Positions 43,475 through 51,206 of a DNA stretch of 64,000 nucleotides are shown piece after piece. Both the position numbers and the translations under genes were made by a program. The first letter of the stretch is position 1. The number at the start of each line of letters is the position of its first letter. A model generated the notes under the pieces. That model worked only from the letters and a program-made list of their open reading frames with translations. It had not been told where the DNA came from and searched no databases. Origin of the DNA: Nitratireductor alexandrii (GTDB taxonomy: Bacteria; Pseudomonadota; Alphaproteobacteria; Rhizobiales; Rhizobiaceae). The stretch spans positions 434,001 through 498,000 of the forward strand of contig NZ_RBVY01000002.1 of NCBI RefSeq assembly GCF_004000215.1, read 5' to 3'.

Positions 43475-44557
43475 ATGCGCATTCTGGTGATTGGTGCGGG
43501 AAATGGCGGTGCCGCCGCCGCCGTCGAACTGAGCCTGGCAGGCCATGAGGTCTGTCTTTATGCCCGCTCGGCGTCCACGATCGAGCCGTTCTTGCGCGAG
43601 GGAATAGGTTTTGCGGGGGTGCTCGGCGAGGGGCGGTTGCGTCCCTCCGGCCTGACCAGCGACCTTGCCGCGGCGATCGGCGATGTCGAAGCGGCGGTCG
43701 TGGCCTTGCCGGTCTACGCGCACAGTGCGGTCGCCCGCGCGCTTGCCGCGGCGGGCTGGGGCGCCACGCGACCCATAATCCTCAATCCCGGCCATACGGG
43801 CGGCGTGTTCGAGTTCGAGACCGCCTACCACGCCGTTCGCGGCGAGCTTCCTCCGCTCGCCGAGTTCTCCACGCTCGCTTATGTCGCGCGCAAGCCACGG
43901 CCAGATGTCGTCAATATCACCGGTCGAGCAAAGGCGCTGCGCGCAGCCTCGCTGCCGTCGGGCCGCGCTGCGCTCGACTTGGCCTGCGCGCTCTTTCCCG
44001 GCGCCTATGACAGCGGCGACATCATCGCCACCGGCCTGAGCAACGTCAACATGATCGTCCATCCCCCCGGTGCCATGCTCGGCGCGTCATGGACGGAAGC
44101 GACCGGCGGCGACTTCACCTTCTATGTCCAGGGCATGACGCCGGGTGTCATGCATGTGATGCGCGCGCTCGACGCCGAGCGGATCGCGGTTGCGGCCGCC
44201 TTTGGGCACACGCTTCCCACCGTCATCGGCGAGATGCGCGCGCTCGGCACGGTTCCCGCCGATGCCGACCCTGGCGATTACCGCGCGATCGCCTCGGGGG
44301 CCGCCAATCGGCTGATCAAGGCGCCCGACACGCTCGATCACCGTTATTATGTCGAGGATTTCGGACACGGGCTCGTTCCCTTCACGGTGATCGCGCGGAT
44401 TTCCGGTGTGGCGACGCCGGTGGCCGACGCCCTGATCGCGCTGTGCACGATCGCGCGGGGCAGGGGCGAGGTCGCGACACGGGGCGCGGCCGAGATGGGG
44501 CTCGTCGGCTGTTCGCGCGATGCGCTTCTCGCCCGCGTCGGAGTTGCCTCAACCTGA
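43475..44557 (+). CDS. NAD(P) octopine/nopaline dehydrogenase-family protein
   Basis: A 360-residue opine-dehydrogenase-type enzyme. The dinucleotide fold is ILVIGAGNGGAAAAVELSLAGHEV (3-26). The catalytic His is His196 in LSNVNMIVHPPG, and the C-domain has HRYYVEDFGHGLVPF, typical of the family. These enzymes reversibly join an amino acid and a 2-oxo acid by reductive amination, or split the opine. Last gene of the unit; a terminator lies 142 bases on. Confidence 0.87.
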   Translation: MRILVIGAGNGGAAAAVELSLAGHEVCLYARSASTIEPFLREGIGFAGVLGEGRLRPSGLTSDLAAAIGDVEAAVVALPVYAHSAVARALAAAGWGATRPIILNPGHTGGVFEFETAYHAVRGELPPLAEFSTLAYVARKPRPDVVNITGRAKALRAASLPSGRAALDLACALFPGAYDSGDIIATGLSNVNMIVHPPGAMLGASWTEATGGDFTFYVQGMTPGVMHVMRALDAERIAVAAAFGHTLPTVIGEMRALGTVPADADPGDYRAIASGAANRLIKAPDTLDHRYYVEDFGHGLVPFTVIARISGVATPVADALIALCTIARGRGEVATRGAAEMGLVGCSRDALLARVGVAST

Positions 44558-44698
44558 TACGCCGTGGCATTTGCGGCCGGAAACTGGGCAAGGAAAAGCC
44601 GGTCGTTCAGGCCTTGCCGGCATCGAGGTAGGACGTTTTCCACAAGGACTGCCGGCTGGTCGTCCATCGTGATTTGTCTCTTGAGCCAGCGCACGAAA

Positions 44699-44728
44699 GA
44701 AGGCCGGGGCGTTTCCGCTCCGGCCTTC
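44699..44728. terminator. Bidirectional terminator between convergent units
   Basis: GAAGGCCGGGGCG pairs with CGCTCCGGCCTTC over 13 positions (one G-T) around the loop TTTC. CCGTCTTTT follows on the plus strand and TTTCG on the minus strand. It separates the GntR unit from the minus-strand binding-protein gene. The rest of 44558-44768 shows no gene. Confidence 0.7.
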
Positions 44729-44768
44729 CCGTCTTTTGCACGCACATGTGCGCCCGGCGCGGCAAGCC

Positions 44769-45950
44769 CTATTCGGCGGCCGGCATCTCGCATTCACCGG
44801 CGTAGCTGTCGCCATGTCCGCTCAGCACCTTGCTGTCCGTCTTCAGCGTCATCTTGCCGTCTTCGGTCTTGACCGCCTTCAGCGCGTACCAGTCCTGCAC
44901 CGGGTGCTGGTTGGGACCGAATTCGAAGGACCCGCGCACCGAGGGAATGTCGGCGCCAAGCAGCGCGGTGCGGAACGCGGCCACGTCGTCGACGCCCGAA
45001 GCGCTGCCTTCGAGCCCGGCCGCGATCAAAAGGGCTGCGTCATAGCCCTGGGCGGCGTAATAGGTCGCGGGTCGGTCGCCGTATTTTTCCCGCCAGGCGG
45101 CCATGAAGGCCTTGTTGATCGGATTGTCGAAATCGTCGTTCCAGTGGCTGGTCACCTGCAGACCCTCGGCGGCCTCGCCGACGGCGCCGACGATGACGTG
45201 GTCGAGCGACGCGGGATGGACGACCATCGGGATTTCCTTGAGCAGGCCCGCCTGCTGGTATTGGCGCATGAAGGCGATGCCGAGCCCGCCGGGTTCGAAC
45301 TCGTAGACCACGTCCGGCTTGGCGGCCCGGATCTGCGCCATCTCGGCGGCGAAGTCCGTCTGGTCGAGCCCGGTATAGATCTCGCCGACGATCTCGCCCT
45401 TATAGAACCGCTTGAAGGCGACCATCGTCTCCTTGCCGGCCTGGTAGTTCGGCGCGATCAGAAACGCTTTCTTGTAACCGAGCGACTGCGCCAGGGCGCC
45501 GGCGCTTTCGCCCTGACTGTCGTCCTGCCAGGAACTGACGAAGTAGTTCGGATGGCATTCATCGCCGGCGAAGGTGGAAGAGGCCGTATTCGGGCTGACA
45601 TAAACGGCGCCGTTGTCCAGGATTTCCGGAACCGCGGCGAAGGCCACATTGGCGAACACGATGCCGGTAAACAGCTTGACGTCGTCGGCAAGCAGCTTTT
45701 CGGCAATCTGGCGCGCATTGCCGGGCTTGAGCCCGTCATCTTCGACGACGAGTTCCACCGCTGCGCCGCCGAGCGTGCCGCCATTCGTCTCGATCGCCAG
45801 TTCGAAACCGTCGCGGATGTCCTGGCCGAGATAACCCGCCGGGCCGGACAAGGTGGTGATCATACCGATCCGGATCGGATCGGCGGCTTGGGCGCCACCC
45901 AGCGCTGCTAGAGTAAATGCCGTCGCAACGGCAAGGGCTTTGAAGGTCAT
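44769..45950 (-). CDS. Branched-chain amino acid-type ABC substrate-binding protein (copy 1)
   Basis: A 393-residue type I periplasmic binding protein (LivK-like). The signal peptide is residues 1-23 (ending GGAQAAD). It shares long blocks with the binding protein at 55142-56311: the start of the mature domain, LFTGIVF.NVA, LAPNYQAGK, LDQTDFAAEMAQIR and FGPNQHPVQDWYALK. No permease or ATPase adjoins it, so it may feed the importer encoded at 56.4-59.8 kb. I start at MTFKAL (45950) after GGGGAGC. Confidence 0.9.
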   Translation of the reverse strand: MTFKALAVATAFTLAALGGAQAADPIRIGMITTLSGPAGYLGQDIRDGFELAIETNGGTLGGAAVELVVEDDGLKPGNARQIAEKLLADDVKLFTGIVFANVAFAAVPEILDNGAVYVSPNTASSTFAGDECHPNYFVSSWQDDSQGESAGALAQSLGYKKAFLIAPNYQAGKETMVAFKRFYKGEIVGEIYTGLDQTDFAAEMAQIRAAKPDVVYEFEPGGLGIAFMRQYQQAGLLKEIPMVVHPASLDHVIVGAVGEAAEGLQVTSHWNDDFDNPINKAFMAAWREKYGDRPATYYAAQGYDAALLIAAGLEGSASGVDDVAAFRTALLGADIPSVRGSFEFGPNQHPVQDWYALKAVKTEDGKMTLKTDSKVLSGHGDSYAGECEMPAAE

Positions 45951-46125
45951 TGATTGCTCCCCACGTGAACACAAGGTCCGCTGCCGTTTCGGGCAGGGCC
46001 GTTCGATGCGGCCTCCCGGCGGCTTCGTTCGGAAGGCTTGGCGCAAACGGGGTGGCCGTAAAGGGAAAATTGCTCAGTTGGGTATAACTTGAAAGAATAG
46101 TTGATTTTGCCGAATTGCCGATCCG

Positions 46126-47070
46126 TCAACCCGACTGCAATCCGGCCGTCGTCAGGTCGGCGGCCACGAGACGCAGCGTTTCGATCAGTTCCTTGGCGGC
46201 CGGTGACAGACGCGCATTGGCCCGTGTGGTGATGCCGATCGAGCGACTGGTAGCGCCGAGCGACACCGGCAGGATGCTCATGACGCCGGACGCCGTCTCG
46301 CGCCGCGCCGCCTGAATGGGCAGGACGCCGAGATAGTCGGCGTTGACCAGCAGGCCGCGATTGGTCAGCAGCGACACCGATTCCACAGCGTGGGCCGGCG
46401 GCTCCAGCCCTTCCTGGCGAAAGGCGATGTCGATCTGCCGGCGCAGGCTGGTCTCCTGGGGCGGCAAAATCCAGTCCCATCCGATCAGGTCTGTCAGGGC
46501 GAGCTTGTCGCGCTCGGCGAGCGGATGGCCGCGGCGCGCGACCACGCAGGCCATGTCGTCCATCAAGGTTTCCTGGATCACGTCCTGGCGTTCGCGATGC
46601 TCCGACAGGCGCCCGACCACCAGATCGAGCTCGCCGCTGCGCAGCGCCGGCACCAGGACGTCGCCGGTTCCTTCCACGATGCGTATCACGATGCGGGGCC
46701 GTTCTCGGCGCAGACGCGCGATCGCGCCCGGCAGCAGTTCGGCTGAAGCCGACAGCAGCGTGCCGATGGCGATGCGCCCGCCGGTGCCGTCGCGCAGGTC
46801 GGCCAGATGCTCCTCGGCATGCGTGAGCTGGGTGATGATGAAGCGCGCGTGCTCGGCTAGGGTTTCGCCGAAGATCGTAGCCACGACGCCGCGATTGGTG
46901 CGGTCGAACAGTTTTGATCCCGTCAGCGCCTCAAGCTCCTGAAGCGCCTTGGTCACGGCCGACTGCGTCATGTTGAGCCGCTTGGCGGCACCGACCAGAT
47001 TGCCCTCGTCGACGATCGCCACCACCATGCGAAGATGGCGGATCTTGAGACGGCTGGCGAGAAGTTTCAT
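46126..47070 (-). CDS. LysR-family transcriptional regulator
   Basis: A 314-residue LysR regulator with the N-terminal winged helix (5-65: IRHLRMVVAIVDEGNLVGAAKRLNMTQSAVTKALQELE) and a co-inducer domain (~95-300). The look is that of the PcaQ/GbpR group of aromatic-catabolism regulators. It is divergent from the flavin monooxygenase gene, with an ideal LysR-type inverted repeat 28 bases upstream of its start. It probably controls the monooxygenase-dioxygenase-formamidase operon, and perhaps the binding-protein gene downstream in the same direction. Confidence 0.88.
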   Translation of the reverse strand: MKLLASRLKIRHLRMVVAIVDEGNLVGAAKRLNMTQSAVTKALQELEALTGSKLFDRTNRGVVATIFGETLAEHARFIITQLTHAEEHLADLRDGTGGRIAIGTLLSASAELLPGAIARLRRERPRIVIRIVEGTGDVLVPALRSGELDLVVGRLSEHRERQDVIQETLMDDMACVVARRGHPLAERDKLALTDLIGWDWILPPQETSLRRQIDIAFRQEGLEPPAHAVESVSLLTNRGLLVNADYLGVLPIQAARRETASGVMSILPVSLGATSRSIGITTRANARLSPAAKELIETLRLVAADLTTAGLQSG

Positions 47071-47097
47071 GGCGCGCGGATCCCTGTCGTCGGAATT

Positions 47098-47120
47098 TGA
47101 TATTCATAAGAATCATATCA
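47098..47120. promoter_or_regulatory. LysR-type operator
   Basis: TGATAT, 11 bases, ATATCA: a perfect inverted repeat that also satisfies the T-N11-A rule for LysR regulators. It lies in the AT-rich region between the divergent LysR and monooxygenase genes, 140 bases before the latter. Confidence 0.6.
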
Positions 47121-47260
47121 TATTCTCTATAATTCAATTGTGCGAATAGCACGAAACTGGAAGTTTTCCCACCGAACGGAACAAACCAGGTGCCCGATGC
47201 TGCCTGAACGCGGACCGCATCCGCTTTGGGGGCGCCGACACGCAGAATGGACGATCGACA

Positions 47261-48418
47261 ATGGCCAAGGGCAACGACCGTCGCCGTCGGGCGGAGATCG
47301 CCGGCGCGGGAATTGGAGGACTGACCGTCGCCGCTGCGCTTTCGGCGCGCGGATGGGACGTGACGGTTCACGAGCGGGCTCCCGACCTGCGCACCTTCGG
47401 GGCGGGCATTTACATCTGGAGCAATGGTCTCAGGGTGCTCAAGGCACTCGGCGCTTACGACGAAGCGACCGCCGATGCCCATGTCGGGCCGCTGTTCGAG
47501 ACCCGCGACCACGACAACAAGATCATGGAGGAGATCCCGATCAACCGCCCCGGCAATGCGCGGCTGATCACCATCCTGCGCGAAACGCTGACCCGTTCGC
47601 TGATCAATGTGTGCCGCGCCGGCGGCGTCGAAATCCGCACCGCGTCGGAGGCGGTCGGGGCCGCGCCGGACGGGACGCTGTTGCTGGCCGACGGCACCCG
47701 GCGCCCAGCCGATCTCGTGGTCGGCGCCGACGGCATCAACTCGGCCGTGCGCGATTCGCTCGACCTGTTGATGTATCGCAAGCATCTCGGTTACGGGGCG
47801 ATCCGCATGCTGATCCCGCGCGCCGACGGCGACGTGGCCTCGGCCGACCGAGACAAATATATCGAGCATTTCTCCGGCAGCCGTCGCATCCTCTACACCC
47901 CTGCAAGCGCCACCGAACTCTACGTCGCGCTATGTTGTGCCTCGGATGACGAGGCGGCGATGGCCGTGCCCGCCGACCGGGAGCTTTGGACGGACTCCTT
48001 TCCGCATCTGGCCTCCCTCGTCGCGCGGTTCGACGACTCTGGACGCTGGGACGCGTTCGAGGTGGTGAAACTCAAGCGCTGGAGCAAGGGCCGCGCCGCC
48101 GTTCTGGGCGACGGTGCCCATGCCATGCCGCCTTATCTCGGCCAGGGCGGCGGCTGCGCGCTGATGAACGGCATCGGTCTGGCCGCCGCCGTCGCCGATG
48201 CGCCAGACATTCCCGCCGCGCTCGAGGCCTGGGAGGCGCGCGAACGTCCCCTGACCGAGCACACCCAGGAACAGTCCGAGCGCCAGGGCGACATGAATTA
48301 CTGGCCGGATGCGCTGCGCTCGCAAGTGCTGACCATTACCGGCCGTTCGCGCGAACTCGCCATGCAGCGCTTGAAGACGGCCTTGCACGTGCCGACTGGC
48401 ACGGCTGAAGCGATCTGA
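47261..48418 (+). CDS. FAD-dependent aromatic monooxygenase
   Basis: A 385-residue group A flavin monooxygenase (p-hydroxybenzoate hydroxylase fold). The FAD motifs are GAGIGG (15-20), GADGINSAVR (155-164) and GDGAHAMPPYLGQGGG (283-298). Such enzymes hydroxylate an activated aromatic ring with NAD(P)H and oxygen. Next to a HOD-type dioxygenase the likely task is C3-hydroxylation of a 4-quinolone, as done by partner monooxygenases in known quinaldine and alkylquinolone pathways. Hydroxylation of anthranilate or nicotinate is an alternative. No strong ribosome binding site is visible at this ATG. Confidence 0.87.
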   Translation: MAKGNDRRRRAEIAGAGIGGLTVAAALSARGWDVTVHERAPDLRTFGAGIYIWSNGLRVLKALGAYDEATADAHVGPLFETRDHDNKIMEEIPINRPGNARLITILRETLTRSLINVCRAGGVEIRTASEAVGAAPDGTLLLADGTRRPADLVVGADGINSAVRDSLDLLMYRKHLGYGAIRMLIPRADGDVASADRDKYIEHFSGSRRILYTPASATELYVALCCASDDEAAMAVPADRELWTDSFPHLASLVARFDDSGRWDAFEVVKLKRWSKGRAAVLGDGAHAMPPYLGQGGGCALMNGIGLAAAVADAPDIPAALEAWEARERPLTEHTQEQSERQGDMNYWPDALRSQVLTITGRSRELAMQRLKTALHVPTGTAEAI

Positions 48419-48477
48419 GCGCGCCGCGCCGCGGAAGCGCGATCGATTGCCACACTGGATCTGCCGGGGAAAACGAC

Positions 48478-49266
48478 ATGAAGACCATTGAAATTGGCGC
48501 TAATCCGTTCAGCTACGACGACACGGGCGAGGGCGAGGCGCTTCTTCTTCTTTCGGGTTGGTGCCAAGACCACCGCCTGTTCAAGCACCTTGCCCCGGAA
48601 CTCGCGCGCACCCATCGCGTCATTCGTTTCGACTGGCGCGGCCATGGCGAGGACCGGACCTATGACGGCGACTTCACCATCGACGAGCAGGCCGCCGACG
48701 TCGTCGCGTTCGCCGAAAAGCTCGGCCTGGAGCGGGTCGTACCCGTTTCGACGTCGCATGGCGGATGGGCGAATATCGAGTTCGCCGATCGTATGGGCGC
48801 CGAACGCGTGCCGCGCAGCGTGGTGATCGACTGGATCATGATCAGCCCGGACGAGTCCTTTTTTGCCATGATCGACGACATCCAGGATCGGCGGAACTGG
48901 GAGAGCGGTCGCAAGGATTTTTTCAACCGCTGGATCGGCGACACTGACAATCAGGACATTGTCGACCACGTCAATAACGAGATGGCGGGGTTCGACTACG
49001 AGATGTGGGCGCGCTCGGGTCGTGAGATCGCGAAAGCCTATCGCAAATGGGGCAATCCGATGTTGCGGATGAACGCACTGGCGCAGACCCGTCCGATCAC
49101 GCACATTTTCTCGCAGCCCTTCGAAGCGGACTATCTGCAGGCACAACGCGATTTCGCGGCGAGCCACCCCTGGTTCGTGCCCAACAAGCTTGAGGGCAAG
49201 ACCCATTTCCCGACTCTCGAGCAACCGCGCGCCGTCGCGGACGCGGTCCGCGCCTTTCTCGCATGA
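48478..49266 (+). CDS. Cofactor-free 2,4-dioxygenase, HOD/QDO-like (alpha/beta-hydrolase fold)
   Basis: A 262-residue protein matching, from memory, 1H-3-hydroxy-4-oxoquinaldine 2,4-dioxygenase (HOD) across its whole length: LLSGWCQDHR, RVIRFDWRGHG, SHGGW, ITHIFSQPFE and HPWF...THFP. HOD active-site residues align with a constant offset of eight: Ser93, His94, Asp118, Trp152, His243 and Trp28. HOD positions His38 and His100 are Gln30 and Thr92 here. These enzymes open 3-hydroxy-4-quinolones without metal or cofactor, releasing CO and an N-acyl anthranilate. It lies between a flavin monooxygenase and a formamidase-like gene, as that chemistry would need. Confidence 0.83.
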   Translation: MKTIEIGANPFSYDDTGEGEALLLLSGWCQDHRLFKHLAPELARTHRVIRFDWRGHGEDRTYDGDFTIDEQAADVVAFAEKLGLERVVPVSTSHGGWANIEFADRMGAERVPRSVVIDWIMISPDESFFAMIDDIQDRRNWESGRKDFFNRWIGDTDNQDIVDHVNNEMAGFDYEMWARSGREIAKAYRKWGNPMLRMNALAQTRPITHIFSQPFEADYLQAQRDFAASHPWFVPNKLEGKTHFPTLEQPRAVADAVRAFLA

Positions 49267-50171
49267 CCGGGCAGGCGGCCTCGATCCTGGAGGCGCTGCG
49301 GGCGGAAGCCGGTTTTCCGCGCGCGCGCCTCGATGGTGACTACAACGCCCGCGCGAGCGTCTCGCCGGAGCGTTTCGAGCACGAAATGCAGCGCTATCGC
49401 GCTCTGTCGGAGCCCGCGCGCGCCATGCCCGGTATGGCGCTCGACCTCGTCTATGACGAAGAGAGCGGCCAAGCGCTTGATATTTTCGGCGCAGCCGTGC
49501 CCGGCGAGCGATTGCGGCCGGTCTTCCTGTTCATCCATGGCGGGTACTGGCGGGCGCTGTCCAAGGCGGATTCGGCCTTCATGGCGCCGATGCTGGGACG
49601 CCACGGCATCGCCACCGCCGTTCTCGACTACCGGCTGGCGCCGGCCGTGTCGCTGGCCGAGATCGTGCGCGAGGTACGGGCGGCGGTTGCCTTCCTGTGG
49701 CGGCGCGGCGCGAATTTCGGCGTCGACCCGCAACGGATATTTGTCGGCGGCAGTTCGGCCGGCGGACATCTGACCGGCGCCGTTCTTGCCGATGGCTGGC
49801 AGGAGGGCCTCGCCTTGCCGCCGCAGGTCGTCAAAGGCGCCTTGCCGATCAGCGGCCTGTTTCACCTGGCGCCGATCGCCCGGTCCTTTGTGCAGGAATG
49901 GATCCGGCTTTCGCCGCAAGACGTCGTCGCGCTCAGCCCGGCCGAGCATCTGCCGTCCACGGGTTGTCCGATCGCCGTTGCGTTTGCCTCGGACGAACCG
50001 GACGGCTTCGGTCGTCAATCGCGCGCCTATCATGCGTTGTGGCAGGCGGCGGGGTTTGCGTCGAGCTTGACGCAGGTGCGGGATCGCAACCATTTCGACG
50101 TCGTGCTCGATCTCGCCGACGATGACAGCGTGTTGTCGCATATCCTGCGCAACCTGATCGCCGGGGGGTAG
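49263..50171 (+). CDS. Arylformamidase-like alpha/beta hydrolase
   Basis: A 302-residue hydrolase like kynurenine formamidases of the HGGYW type. The oxyanion motif HGGYW is at 92-96; the nucleophile is Ser165 in GGSSAGG; the acid is expected in FASDEPDGF and the His in DRNHFDVV. It removes formyl groups from N-formyl aryl amines. Its ATG overlaps the HOD-like stop (ATGA). A fitting substrate is the N-formylanthranilate-type product of the upstream dioxygenase. It converges with LysR copy 2 across six bases. Confidence 0.82.
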   Translation: MTGQAASILEALRAEAGFPRARLDGDYNARASVSPERFEHEMQRYRALSEPARAMPGMALDLVYDEESGQALDIFGAAVPGERLRPVFLFIHGGYWRALSKADSAFMAPMLGRHGIATAVLDYRLAPAVSLAEIVREVRAAVAFLWRRGANFGVDPQRIFVGGSSAGGHLTGAVLADGWQEGLALPPQVVKGALPISGLFHLAPIARSFVQEWIRLSPQDVVALSPAEHLPSTGCPIAVAFASDEPDGFGRQSRAYHALWQAAGFASSLTQVRDRNHFDVVLDLADDDSVLSHILRNLIAGG

Positions 50172-50177
50172 ACGCGC

Positions 50178-51089
50178 TCAGTTCGTCTCGCGCGGGGTGA
50201 GTTTTTGCGCGTAGCGGCGCAGGACCGTGCTGAAGGCCGACACGGCCGGCGAAACCGAGCGGCCGCTGGCATGGATTAGCACCACCTCGCGCGCGATGCC
50301 GGGATCGACCAGAAGCTTGCCGGCGACCTTGTGGTGGCGGGCGGCTACCAGCGCGTAGGTCGGCAGCACCGAAATCCCGAGCCCGGCCTCCGCCAGCGCC
50401 AGCGCCGTCGTGATGTGGGTGACCTCGTAGGCGGGTTTCATCGGCAGTTGCACGGTCTCGAAACCGACCTCGACCAGCAGCCGGATGCCGCTGTCGCGGG
50501 TCAGCGTGATCAGGGGATGGCCGCCGAGTTCGTGCCAGCGCACGGTCGTGGCCGCGTAGAACGGGCTCTGATAGCCACAAAACAGCATCAACGTATCGCG
50601 CATCAGCGTCACCCGCTCGATGCCGTCCTCGCCGGGCGGAAAGGTCCCGAGGCCGCAATCGGCGCGGCCCGACACCACTGCCTCGACGATCTGTTCGGTG
50701 CCGACATCCACCAGTTCCACGGTGATGCCGGGATGGCGTTCGCGGAAGGCGGCGATCGCGTAGGGCAGGACCACGGCCGCCAGCAGCGGCGGTGCGGCGA
50801 CCCGAATGCGCCCGCGTCGCCGTTCGGCGAGGTCGCGGGTGCGGCTAACGGCAAGCTGCAGGTCCTCCAGCGCCTTGCCGGCTGAACTGCGGAACTCCCG
50901 TCCGGCCTCAGTCAGTTCGACACGCCGCGTCGTGCGGTCGAAAAGCCTGACGCCGAGCTCGGCTTCGAGATCCTTGACCGCCTGCGAAAGCGCCGGTTGC
51001 GCGACGCTCAGACGACGCGAGGCACGGGAGAAATTACCGGCCTCGGCCACGCCCAGAAAACTCTCGATTTGTCTGACGGTCACTTTCAT
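50178..51089 (-). CDS. LysR-family transcriptional regulator (second)
   Basis: A 303-residue LysR regulator: helix-turn-helix at 3-62 (VRQIESFLGVAEAGNFSRASRRLSVAQPALSQAVKDLE) and a ligand domain (about 90-290). It is divergent from the molybdenum hydroxylase operon with a 117-base AT-rich intergenic region, and so is its likely regulator. It is not closely similar to the LysR at 46126-47070. Confidence 0.88.
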   Translation of the reverse strand: MKVTVRQIESFLGVAEAGNFSRASRRLSVAQPALSQAVKDLEAELGVRLFDRTTRRVELTEAGREFRSSAGKALEDLQLAVSRTRDLAERRRGRIRVAAPPLLAAVVLPYAIAAFRERHPGITVELVDVGTEQIVEAVVSGRADCGLGTFPPGEDGIERVTLMRDTLMLFCGYQSPFYAATTVRWHELGGHPLITLTRDSGIRLLVEVGFETVQLPMKPAYEVTHITTALALAEAGLGISVLPTYALVAARHHKVAGKLLVDPGIAREVVLIHASGRSVSPAVSAFSTVLRRYAQKLTPRETN

Positions 51090-51206
51090 CGGGTTTATAT
51101 ATACGAAGTTCCGATCAATTAATACGATAAATCAAGATTGCCATATAGATAGCCCGGGTGTTTGCTGATCCCGACAACCGTTCTGGGATGTCGAGGAGAG
51201 ACGATC

